From Schizophyllum amplum (lineage: Eukaryota > Basidiomycota > Agaricomycetes > Agaricales > Schizophyllaceae): a stretch of 63,701 nt of DNA. The stretch covers positions 1 to 63,701 of the forward strand of contig VDMD01000125.1 in assembly GCA_007026445.1 (NCBI GenBank), written 5' to 3'. The notes under the pieces were generated by a model. That model saw only the letters and a list, made by a program, of their open reading frames with translations. It ran no database searches and was not told the origin of the DNA. Shown here piece by piece: positions 10,452-20,600 of the stretch; positions within the stretch are counted from its first letter, which is position 1, and every line of letters starts with the position of its first letter. Position numbers and translations under genes: made by a program.

Positions 10452-10838
10452 ATGGCCGACGACCCGTACCGCTCCAGCGTGCGTGCCCCCTATGCAGTCC
10501 CGCAGGACCTTCACCGCCGCTGGGACGAGCTGGATGGCCATATGGTCCTGATCAATCAGCTCCGCGTCGCTCTCAAGGAGGAGCAAGCAGCTCATAGCGC
10601 CACCCTTGCGTCGTGCAACCGTCTGAAGGCTGCCATGCGCCACACCAACAAGCAGGCGAGCACGATCGTTCTTCCGATGCACCAACCCCTGATCCCCACA
10701 TCTCAGTTGGACCATTTCCAGAAGCGCAACGCGGACCTCACCGCATTTATTGATTCCATTCAGCACCGCGTCGGCGCTGTAGATATGTGGCGCGCATCTT
10801 CTGTTCCCGGAACCGCCTCCCGTTCGGCTTCCCCGTAA
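10452..10838 (+). CDS. coiled-coil tandem family, copy 3 (divergent)
   Basis: The open frame of 128 codons starts MADDPYRSSVRAPYAVPQDL. It has the family layout: a helix with DGHMVLINQLRVALKEEQAA, and near the C-terminus HFQKRNADLTAFIDSIQHRV, which matches the last-exon motif of the other copies (AEFEKRSAAVTSLVASINRQ). The Cys-Ser-Pro-x-Cys motif is absent. Upstream, an ATG near 10231 and splice-like sites could add a short 5' exon as in its siblings, so the true start is uncertain. It lies just inside the left palindrome. Confidence 0.55.
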   Translation: MADDPYRSSVRAPYAVPQDLHRRWDELDGHMVLINQLRVALKEEQAAHSATLASCNRLKAAMRHTNKQASTIVLPMHQPLIPTSQLDHFQKRNADLTAFIDSIQHRVGAVDMWRASSVPGTASRSASP

Positions 10839-11584
10839 CGCCTACATGTGCACTGTGCTTCCCTGTACAACTTGATTGAATGAGCCAATATCGTCCGTGC
10901 ACCAGTTCCACGTTATGAACACCCACCGGCGCCCAGCACGGCAAACCTCGCCCGTTGTCTTACGCCAATGTGCCACCTCTCATGGAAATTGCTATCGGGC
11001 CTCGTTCACGATCGTCCTGAACCCCTCCGGTCTGACGGTGACCCATCCGGTACGAGGCTGCTATCAGCTGGTCCAGCGCTCCGCGTAGGGTCTCGTTCTC
11101 ACACACGGCTCCGCCGGAGCGCATCACCAGCGGTAGACGCGCGTGGACGATGGTGCGGTGTGGCGGTTTTTGTCTCGCAGTGGGCAAACAGCTTGAGCCA
11201 GGAGTCGCACCATGACAGTGACGCCCTGTTCACCGTGGTGGATGGTCCCCGTGCGACGAATGGTCCGGTAATGGCGTTGCTCACCAGCAAGTCACAGGCG
11301 TCGTGCGGCCTCCTTGCGGTCCCGTAACTACTGCTAGAACCAGTCGATAAGGGACAATTCATCTTGGCTTCTAATCCGGTGGAATCCTGCACAGAGTCTA
11401 AGAGCACCCTCCCATCGCAATGTCGTTCATGCCACTCCACTGCAGGTGAATTATGGGCTCTTCCGATGCCCGGAAGCAAGATGTGAAACTCTGAGGAACC
11501 ATACGCATCAGGCAGTCGACGCCACAAATATTGCATTTTCAAAAATCTCGAAAAGTACTCCTTCTTCCCGTCACTCATCCAGCC
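10839..11584. other. no supported gene upstream of the helicase relic
   Basis: Short forward and reverse open frames only. A long reverse open frame (11099-11893) overlaps the first helicase exons antisense and shows no motif. This stretch may include a lost 5' part of the PIF1-like gene. Confidence 0.4.
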
Positions 11585-13554
11585 ATGAACGGCGCGCCAG
11601 AACCACGCGCGCAGCCCACGGGCGCAGGGCAGGCCAGACTCGAGCTCTTCTTCCGTCCGCAAGTCGAGCTGGCGGCGCACTCTGATGAGAACGAGACCCG
11701 TCGGGCCACTTTGAACGAAGATCAAGCTTACATTCTTGATCTGGTCGGCAACCAGCGCCAGAACATCTTTTACACGGGAGCCGCTGGTTAGTCCATGGAT
11801 TGGCGCACTGACCACTGTCACATACTGATGGCCCGCCATCGCAGGCACGGGCAAGTCTCTTCTCCTTCGTGCTCTGATCAGTCTTTTCCGCAAGCGCTAC
11901 GTGGGCGCACCGGCGCGCCTGGCGGTAACCGCTAGCACAGGCGTAGCGGCGGCGAACGTGGGGGGTGCGTGCGAACCCACCACATTCGATTATCGGTCGG
12001 GCTGACAAAAGGCCATTCAGGATGTACAATACACTCCTGGGCAGGCTTTCCCGCCACTTTTGGCGACATAGGCGACCTGCTGAAACGTCTCCGAGCTTCT
12101 CCGGCTCGCGGTCGATGGGAAGCTGTCGAGGTGCTCGTAATCGATGAAGGTCAGCCGGCATTTACCCCCGTGTGGCTCGCTCACTCGGCCATCGCCCAGT
12201 GTCCATGGTTGATGCTCCCTTATTCCAAATGCTGGCCGATGTTGCTGTCCGTATGCGTCCGGCCTCTGCGCGACCCTTTGGTGGCATTCAATTGGTTGTG
12301 ACCGGCGACTTTTTGCAGGTTAGCTCAAGCGCTTCACGCATAGGCCACGCGCTGAACAACCACCTTTTGTCCCCCCCCCCCCCCCATTCCCTCGGTTTGC
12401 ATAAGCTTCCTCCCGTGGCAAGGCCTGGCAGTCGCGCTCGGTTTGCGTTTGAAGCCGCCGCCTGGTCGGCCACCTTCGATGCTTGTGTCTGTCTTACGCA
12501 GGTCTACCGGCAGAGAGACCCAGGTAAGCAGGGTTGCCGCATACCGTGAGCGAGTGGGAACTGACGCAGCACGGACAGAATTTGTTGGAGCACTGAACGC
12601 GCTGCGTCTGGGACAAGTGCCGTCCAGCGCCTGCCGTGTCATCCAGCGGCTTCAGCGACCTCTCCCGCAGGCGAGGTCGAGGCGACGGACTTGTTTCCCA
12701 GGCGCCATGAAGGTTGATCTAGCCAACTTCCGACGGCTGCAATCCCTCTCAGGTGCAGCACGCACGTACAGGGCTATAGACGGGGCGGGGGACTGGGGCG
12801 AGGAGCGCCTGAGGCGACTCAAGAAGCTAGAGGGACTTCCCGCCGTTCGTAAGCTGACTGTCAAAGTCGGTGCCCAGGTTATGCTGGTGAAAAGTGGACG
12901 AGTTTCTCGTCAACGGGACCACGGGCGTTGGTGCTCGGGTTTCCAGCAGTATGGGTTGGCAGGGCTGCAAACGATCGGGCGGGAGGTGCCGGTGAGATGG
13001 GAGGCCGTCGGCAAGGTGTGGCACGAGGGCGAGCTGTATCCGGTGGTGAGATTTCTTACCACGGAGGGTGTGAGAACAGCCTGTGGGCCGGAGGAGTTTA
13101 GGTCGAGGCTGTAGACGGCCTTTTAGTTGCGTCCCGGGTGCAGGTAAGTAACCCAATCTCGAACGGCGCCGGTGCTGACCCAACCCGAGGTGCCTCTGGT
13201 GCTCGCTTGGGCGATATCCATACACAAAAGCCAGGGCCAAACACTGCGACGCATGAGGGTCGATCTCACGCGAGTCTTTGAACGAGGTAAGCCACGCATA
13301 AACGGGAACCCAAAACAACCGCCGACTCGCAAACGCCGCCTGACACACGCCCTTCAGGTCAGGTTATGTCGCATTGTCTCGTGCGGCTGCTCCGAAGGCC
13401 TCCAGGTTGTCGGCTTCAATCCAAAGAAGGTATTACCTCCTTCCTCACGATTCCCGGCCCCGCGTCTTACTGTATCGCAGGTACAGGCCCACCCCGAGTC
13501 ATCGAGTGGTACCGCACACTGTCCGACGCGAGCGCCACTCGTACCGTCTTGTAG
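11585..13554 (+). pseudogene. PIF1-like DNA helicase, frameshifted
   Basis: Several exons join cleanly: 11585-11786, 11845-11964, 12021-12149, 12200-12318, 12406-12522. They give the PIF1 motifs in order: LNEDQAYILDLV, Walker A GAAGTGKS split by an intron, GGCTIHSWAG, VLVIDEVSMVD, ARPFGGIQLVVTGDFLQ and LPPV. Later motifs TDLFPRRHE, VDLANF, VKVGAQVMLV, VNGTTGVGAR, LAWAISIHKSQGQTL, YVALSRA and GLQVVGFNPKKV are all present but lie in shifting frames. Breaks occur near 12712 (extra G), 12892, 13100, 13390 and 13495. It is probably inactive, although clustered sequencing errors cannot be excluded. PIF1-like genes are 5'-3' DNA helicases and also occur fused to Rep in Helitrons; no Rep domain is seen here. 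Confidence 0.85.
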
Positions 13555-13907
13555 ATATGCCTCCCTGCCCGAAAATGCAACTACTTCACGTTAGTCCAAC
13601 GTGGCGCCCACCCTGCCCTCAGGGCACGCACTGCAAACGAGCGGGCGCGTAAGCCCAAGCGCGTCGTGCAACGAGCGACAAGTGGATTAATGCCCGGCTC
13701 TCAACGCCGAGCATAATCGTACGGTCAGCTCCAGTTCCTGTTTACCTGATCTTCCACATAACGCCGGTGCACGTGCAGTGCTGCCTTGGCCTTGCTGAAC
13801 CTGCGACACCAACAATGACCTTGTCCGGCGTCATGTACCGCTTCAGTGGTCGCCGTGTCTCCCTGAGGAGCAACATCTATGCGATATCCGAGGGCACAGC
13901 GTGACTC
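13555..13907. other. intergenic, no gene
   Basis: Between the helicase relic and the second palindrome I see no coding signal on either strand. Confidence 0.5.
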
Positions 13908-13957
13908 GTGACACAAAAGTGGTCCCTAAATCGATTTAGGGACCACTTTTGTGTCAC
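13908..13957. repeat. palindrome copy 2 (perfect, 50 bp)
   Basis: The 25-bp arm GTGACACAAAAGTGGTCCCT+AAATC (13908-13932) is followed immediately by its exact reverse complement (13933-13957), with no loop. It matches the palindrome at 10.1 kb over about 45 of 50 bases; the differences are confined to the centre. Outer flanks GTGA (13901-13904) and TCAC (13961-13964) weakly extend the symmetry. Confidence 0.95.
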
Positions 13958-14448
13958 ATATCACGTGCTCTTGTTGGTTGCAGGCCCAAGTCTCTCGCTC
14001 TCCCTCCCCTATGCTCTTTGAGCCTCGGCTTTCCGTCTGCAGTCTTCGCCCGACCGCCCAGTGTCCGGAGAGCCGTTTTTGCGACCGCCTTTGGACATTC
14101 TCCTCTGAAGAAGGTTCAAGCAACCGAATCTGCTCCTCCACTTCGATCCGGCGCCCTTTTTTGAAGCCTGCCCGCCCATCTGTAATTTGGCAACCTTGGA
14201 TGTTCAGCCCCCGTCATTTTTCTGCTCCACGCCGCAAGCCGGATGCTGAGGCCTCCGCCTGTGTCCACGTGAGGTACGCATCCCTCTTCCGCGGTCCTTT
14301 CGCTTTTCGGCGGCAAGCGCTGGCTCACCGCACGTGTTGCCTTTCCCACCCTCAGCTGATCGACGTTCGCCGATCGCCGCTTCTTCTCCCCACCGCCATC
14401 CCAGAGTAAGATATGATTCGTGATACCAGCGTGGAGCCTATCCCCCGC
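13958..14448. other. intergenic, no gene
   Basis: No supported gene. Short frames on both strands lack motifs and splice-consistent extensions. The segment supplies the upstream region of the coiled-coil copy starting at 14449. Confidence 0.45.
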
Positions 14449-15165
14449 ATGTCCACCGGCAGTACGTGTGGCCTCTTACCGTTATCCGCCCCAACGCTCA
14501 CCGCGGCGATCCAACAGGAAACCCCCCTAAACGCCGGGTCGCCACCCCCGCGCCTCGTAAGCCTCGGCCTCCCCCCGTAACGGTGGATACATCGTCTCCC
14601 GGGTCCTCCTACAGCCTCGACAGCAAGCATTCGGATCCGTCTCCAGGGCGTGTGGCGCATCACGACTCTACAGCTCTCGAGATGGCCGCGCGCTGCACGG
14701 GCGGCGGGCGATCCAACCATGTCCACCCCGATGACCAACCGTCGGCATCGGAACCTCCGGTCACTCTGCGCACGGCCCAGGAGAGCATCATCATGGATTG
14801 TTTGGACACGCTAGATGCGCAGCCTGCGGCGGTCGCCCGCCTCCGCCGTGCTTTGGCGGAACAGGAGGAGAAGATACGCTCCCTTCAAAAATCCCTTAGC
14901 CAAGAGACTCAGAGGAAGCGGCCGTGCAGCCCGACGTGCGAGCAGCGCCAGGTTGATTTGGATCGCGCCAACAAGGCTGTCAGTGCGTCGTCCCATCCGG
15001 CACGGCACAGGCTAACGGCTCCTCTGGCAGAACGCCGAGTTTGAGAAGCGCAGCGCGGCCGTCACCAGCCTAGTCGCAAGCATCAACCGGCAGGTCAAGG
15101 CGCTTTTAGATGACGGACAGACACCGTCCGCGTCCGCTGGCGGTTCGTCTCAGCCTCCTCCGTAG
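14449..15165 (+). CDS. coiled-coil tandem family, copy 4, with micro first exon
   Basis: Exon 1 is 13 nt (14449-14461: Met-Ser-Thr-Gly plus one base). The intron is 14462-14517 (GTACGT...CAACAG), exon 2 14518-14978, intron 14979-15030 (GTCAGT...GGCAG), exon 3 15031-15165. The N-terminus after the junction is RNPPKRRVATPAPRKPRPPP. The core is DTLDAQPAAVARLRRALAEQ with a coiled-coil and RPCSPTCEQRQVDLD. The last exon encodes NAEFEKRSAAVTSLVASINR and a Ser/Pro tail. The product is about 200 residues. This is the cleanest family member and a good reference for the others. Confidence 0.75.
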
Positions 15166-15442
15166 GGTATCTGTCGTCCATACCTACCATGTATCCGGTA
15201 GACCTGTTGTTAGGTACTTCTCTAGCCAACGCATGCTGCCTCACCGCTGTTGTACCCCCGCTGCCCGTTCGCCTCATCGCGATCACCCAGCGTGTCGCCA
15301 TGCTTATGGTGCTCCCGTTTGAATATGTCACGCGGCCGAGGAGCTCATCCCGATCCTCCGATCGCCGGTTAGCCAGTGTTGCACCTTTTGCGTCCTGCCA
15401 CCACTGCGATTCCTCGCTCGCAACCCTTCCGGACATCCCCCG

Positions 15443-16154
15443 ATGAGTACTGGTATGCGAGTCCGTCCTTCCGGTCCTCCACCCATTCTCACCGGTCGTC
15501 GCAGCCCGAAGACCCCCCAAGCGTCAGCATCGCACCCCTACCCCCACATCCAGCGAGTCAACTGCTACACCTCCTGGTCCCGGCATGCTTTGGCCTGTGG
15601 GCCCTGCCTCTCCACCTCCGCCCCGCGAGGAGAGTTCGGACGGGTCATCTTCTCCCTCCCCACTCCCCCACCCTCCTCGTCGGCACAGCTCTGCCCAGTC
15701 GACCGTTCCCGGTCTCTCGCTCAATCCGCTCAGCGTCCCCGTCACTCAGAGCGGACTATCATCCGAACATTGCGATGCGCAGCCGCAGCCGCAGGCGGAG
15801 AGGATCGAACGTTGCCTTGCATCCTTGGAGCAACAGGCAGCAACCACTACTGAACTCCGCAACGCAGTTCTCGAGCAGCAGCTCACTGTCAAGTCCCTCC
15901 GCCAAGCTCTCGCGCACGCCCAAGCTGCCAACCGCGGTTGTTCCCCCGCTTGCAAAGACCTGAAGGCCTCCCTCGATCGGACACTGTATGCTGTGAGTGC
16001 TGCCTGTTCCCCCCCCCCTCCCCAGTCTTTGATGCGTTGCGTTCAGAATGCCGCTCTCGAGGAACGCCACGCCGCGCTCCTCGCTCTCGTTCGAAACATT
16101 CAACGCCAGCTCGCCACAATTCTGGATGGTGATCCGCCGTTCGGCACCTTGTAA
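15443..16154 (+). CDS. coiled-coil tandem family, copy 5, with micro first exon
   Basis: Exon 1 is 10 nt (15443-15452: Met-Ser-Thr plus one base). The intron is 15453-15504, exon 2 15505-15992, intron 15993-16046, exon 3 16047-16154. The join gives MSTARRPPKRQHRTPTPTSS, matching the PPKR start of copy 4. The core is ASLEQQAATTTELRNAVLEQ, a coiled-coil, then RGCSPACKDLKASLDRTLYA. The last exon encodes NAALEERHAALLALVRNIQR and ends FGTL. The product is about 200 residues. The second intron contains a C-run (16009-16018). Function unknown. Confidence 0.75.
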
Positions 16155-16381
16155 CGCACTGGCAACGCCCATGTGACTCGTGTGCTTGTGCACAGACTGT
16201 CCGCTCCCTTCGTATTTGTCCATACACCAGGTGCATCACACTCTGTAGTCAAGCCCTATCATAACCGTTCAACGTCGGCACAGTCCGTGCCGTAACGCTT
16301 TGACCTCATACATTCTTTGTCAGCAATTTATCTCTCCCCTTTGAAGCCCATATCTCTTTCGTTTTGCTTCCCCAAGCGCCA

Positions 16382-16990
16382 ATGCCACAAGAGCGCCATC
16401 CCGCCCTTCACCTCGTTGCTGCCGAAGGCGAGCGGCTCGTTCACCTCCCTGACCGCAACCCCGCCCTGCCCCACATTGTTTCTCGCCCCGCGCATCCAAA
16501 GGTTCCCCTTCATCTTCAGCAGCACGTTAAGCGGGTTACGTGGTACACATCGACTCCAGTGAGCTGGAGCAGCCTTCCACTGGTAATCGACCGGAGCCAC
16601 GTCAGGAGGCCCAAACGTCCTCCGCAGGTGCGTCTCTCGCAGTCAGCGTGCTTCTCCGCCAGCCAACCTATCTTCAGGACTCTTGGAACTGCACCCCGGT
16701 GACTTTGTGTTTGCCCGCCGACCGGGTTCACTCAATTGCGAAAGCGACCTTCTTCTGCAGTATGTCTTGCGGTACGTGCCTGCGCTCTGTCGCCCGTCCC
16801 CTCCAAATACCATGCGCTAAGACCGGCCTCAGCCCCGACGTGCTCGACATCCCCCGGCACGCGTCACGCGCCCAGCGTTTCTGGTCGAGGCTCCGCTTCA
16901 TGCGGTCTCGGTCTTCATCCCCGCGCCAAGAGAAGCATGTCAATCTCCGCCGCAAGCGAAGTCTCGGAACGGTCGCACATTTCGCATAAC
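16382..16990 (+). pseudogene. decayed partial copy of the start of the next large gene
   Basis: Begins MPQERHPALHLVAAEGERLV and continues LPDRNPALPHIVSRPAHPKV, aligning with the start of the gene at 17665 (LVAEGESTVLLPNRDAALPP). At the point where the intact gene reads HLRKVYVLPMD, this copy needs a frame change near 16536 to read YVVHID. After an intron ending TTCAG it again matches (LELHPGDFVFARRPGS versus LEVQHGDVVFGRPLGS). The similarity then fades and stops follow at about 16990. It is best read as a truncated, frameshifted duplicate. Confidence 0.65.
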
Positions 16991-17476
16991 TTGCGCTATC
17001 GAAGCCCTCGATAACGCCTTCTTACTACTCTTTGCTTGTTTACCTCTACCGCGACTCCCTCAGTACCTTGCCTTGTATTCGTACCAACTATCAGTCGTCT
17101 ACCCGTAAACTTGCTCATCGCAGTGCATTATAATGAAGTGACGCGACATGTGTGACCGGCAATCGCTCGGCCTTCTCCCTCTTCCGGATCACAGCCTTTG
17201 GTATCCGAATCCCGACCGCTTAGTTCTCTCCCGTGCCGTGGGTCACCTTTATGGCGCGGCGGGCCTTCTCTCAAGCAATGTTCCTCTTGTGTCGCAACCT
17301 ATCTGCGGCGGCGTCGATGTCATCTCGTTGTCGCGCCACTGCTCACCGCGCTCTGTCGATCTATCTGAGCATCGACTCGCAGCTCCGGTCCCGGACTGTT
17401 GTCGATCCCGCAAGCCGTTCGCGGTGTGTCTCGTGCCGTCTTGCCACCCTACGCCGCCGTTGAAACTGGATCCGTC
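16991..17476. other. intergenic, no gene
   Basis: The open frames here show no motif. It lies between the decayed copy and the promoter region of the first large cassette gene. Confidence 0.45.
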
Positions 17477-17484
17477 TATATATT
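17477..17484 (+). promoter_or_regulatory. possible TATA box of the first large cassette gene
   Basis: TATATATT lies about 180 bp before the ATG at 17665. It is followed by CT-rich repeats (TGTCTCGCCTGTCCCGCC) of the kind often found at fungal transcription starts. Confidence 0.4.
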
Positions 17485-17664
17485 GGGTCCGCTTGTCTCG
17501 CCTGTCCCGCCTGTCTCGGCCCTGTTCGTCAGCGCCCTCTCCTATTTGGCCATCTTCTCCCCTTTGCAGAACGTTTTAATTGACTCTGCCGCTTCATCCG
17601 ACGTCGCCTTTGCTGCGCTGCCTCCCCACCCCCCTCGTTGTCCACCCCGCCAGCGTTCCCGCCA

Positions 17665-20600
17665 ATGGCCACCGCATTCCCCCTTGTGGCCGAAGGCGAG
17701 AGCACAGTTTTGCTACCGAACCGCGACGCCGCTCTCCCCCCAGTCTTCTGCCGCCTCACGCACCCAAAGATTCGCCCACACTTGGTTCCTCATCTCCGCA
17801 AGGTTTACGTGCTTCCCATGGACGTCAGCCCATCGGGTATCGCTGCGCGCAAGCGGTCGTGCAAGGATATGGAGGCGCCGCTCGGCTCGGATGAGGAGAT
17901 GGCTGAACTCGGTGCGCCTGCTCCGTTGATCTTCTACCGCGTCGGCTTACATCGCCCCCTTAGGTCTGCTGGAGGTCCAGCACGGCGATGTCGTGTTTGG
18001 CCGCCCGCTGGGTTCCACAACGTCTGAGCATGATGTTCTCTTACAGTACTCTATGGCGTAAGTCCAACGCTTTCATCAGCCTCCCCCCCGCCCCTTACCC
18101 GACCCTCTCCAGTCCAGCCCACCTGAAAGAGCAGGATGACGTCAGCTTAGCGCGCGTCGCCCAGCTCATTGTTGGCACCGAAGAATACCGCGAGAGCCAT
18201 TCGGGTCATGGCCCGTTCGCCGACGATCCCGCCAACGCTCCCTCCCGCGAAGGCCGGAGCTGCTTCGGGCTCGGCGTTGCCCGACAGGCGCCTGTCAACA
18301 CCATCGCGCCCTTCAGATCCGATCGCATCTCGGACGCGCCGGAGTCTGTGCTCAGCGATCGAACAGATATCTTCGCCGTGCGTCTCCCGTCGCCTCCCCC
18401 TTGACTCGCATTCTGACGCTCCGCAGACTACTGTCGATATTGCGTGCAGGGCCTTCCAGGCGCACCAGCCAGAGGTTTACGATGTTCTCCGAAACCACAG
18501 CGAGGTCGTCAACTTTCCCCGCGTCGGCGTTCCCGACAACTGCTTGTACGCCTCCGCCCAAATCAACACCGCGAACGCGGTCACACGCGACTCCCGTGCG
18601 CACCTTCTTACTGTCCTCCGCGCACGTTCTAATCTCTCCGTCCAGAGCAATCTCTCAAAGAGCAGATGGGCAAAAGCGGGGACAACCATATTGACCCCCA
18701 CGATGCGCACGCTGTCTTGAGCACCATGCTCTGCCACCCGTCGCTTCCCACCGGCCATCAAGGCGGCCGCTTTCATGTCCTACCCCTCGGCACGTACTTC
18801 AAAACCGACAAGCCCACTGTCGCCGGCTTTTCGTCCCTCTTCAAACATTCCGGAACCCCTCCTCTCGCTCCTCCTGGGTGCACGGAGCCATCGCTGGCGG
18901 CCGTCAGGCTCAACATTATATTGTACTCTCACCAGCATGTTCTGGAAGGTACAGCGTACAGCACCCTTGCGACGCTGTCCGGCGCTCCTCAGCGTGAAGA
19001 CCGCCAGGACGAGGACGGCTCGGCGGACGCCCCAGGTGCAGGTCCCGGCGCGCGTGACCCCGTCATTCGCTTGCCTCCGCCGTTTACGTCCCCGCTGTAA
19101 GTACATATCCACTTTGTATTGTCCATTTTGCCGATGAATCAGATACGAGCGGCGGACTCAGCTTGCGCTTGCCTCGCAGTCCATTTTCGCCCGCGACGGG
19201 ACGTCGATCATGAGCGCCCAGTCTCACCTCAACTATGTCGCGCGGTCGGTGGTTCAGATCGCCATCGGCGTTCTTCGCCAGATGGGCCAACCCGTCCGCG
19301 TCGATGCCGACGGGATGCTGGCCGCCATTCAGCTTGTTCCGGAGCGTGGCCCGCGCCTCACCCCGGACCCGTGGCCCCTCGGTCCCGACGGGTCCGTGTT
19401 CGACCTCCACCGTCTCGAGTCTGAAAGCGCGTACCCGCTCATCACTCTTGTTTTGCGCACGCTAATTATTCTCGCCAGGCGCCGCGCAGTATCTCCAACC
19501 AAACTCCCCACTGACCCGTGAGTCCGCAGTGCATAAATACCTTTCGGTTTGCGCCGAGCGCGCGCGCATGATCCCTCACGCGGCGGACAAGTACGATGAG
19601 CACGGAAATCGGTTGTCGGCCCTCGCGGTGAACGAGTCTATCGCCAGTTCGTATCCTTCTTCCTTTTCTCCGCCGTCGACTCACGCGTCCTAGCTCACGT
19701 CCGAGTTCCCCGCCCGCGCCGAAAGGCCGCAGGCGGCTCTGTTCCTGGTCCGCAACCCCCTCGCGAGGTCCCACGGCCCGTTGCAGGTGCGCGCATTTGG
19801 CGTTGAACCTGTTCGCGCCCTCAGGCTTCATCTTCTTCACAGCCGCCCCCGCACATTCTACGCCCACCGGCAATCGTGGCCGCCCTGCCAGCGCCATCCG
19901 CCCTCGGCGGTCCATCACCACGAAGGCTGCCGGCGTTCAAAAGCCCTACACGTCCGCCGCTCCCTCTCATCGCGGTAGCGGTCCCTCCCTTCGCACCCTT
20001 CGTTCCCGAGTCGCAGTCACTCAGCCTTCGCACGCTCGGGTCCCTCGACCCAGCCCTGGTACGGTCCTTCCTTGTCGTGAAGCGCGTTCGCTCACAACCC
20101 ACCCTCCGCCGCAGACGCCCCCTCGCGTGAGGAGTCCCCGATGGAACAGGATCCTCCTTCGCTTGCCATCCAGGCTATCCTTTCCCATGCGGTGGCCGAG
20201 GTGTGTGCTGTCATTTCGTGCTCTTTCGTCCAGGCGCCGACCGCTTTCAGGACAGCCTCGAGCTCTCGTACGAGGTACTGACATCCACCGGCGAGCGCTC
20301 GTGGCGGTCCCTTCACGATCTGCAAGTCGTCTGCGATCAGCGCGCTCCGTCCCCCTAACCTCATTTCCAGACGCCAGTGTGAGGGGCTTCTGACCCAGTA
20401 CAACGTTCGCCACAAGCTCCTTTCGTCTTCGTCGTCCGTCGCCTGTATGTGCCGTGTGCCCTTCCCTGCTTCCGCCGAACTCACGCACGCCTTGCCGCTT
20501 CCGCAGCCGATGGCGAGGACGCAGGCCATTCGTCATTCACAGTCCGCGGCATGACTGACAATGCCGCTCCGGATGACATGTCGGATGCCGACAGCTCGTC

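Noticed and set aside
11099..11893. 264-codon reverse open frame
   Set aside because: Overlaps the Walker A exon of the PIF1-like relic antisense; no recognisable domain.
11585..13554. Helitron (Rep-PIF1)
   Set aside because: No Rep/HUH motif is found upstream and no Helitron-type ends are evident; the palindromes are larger than the usual 3' hairpin.
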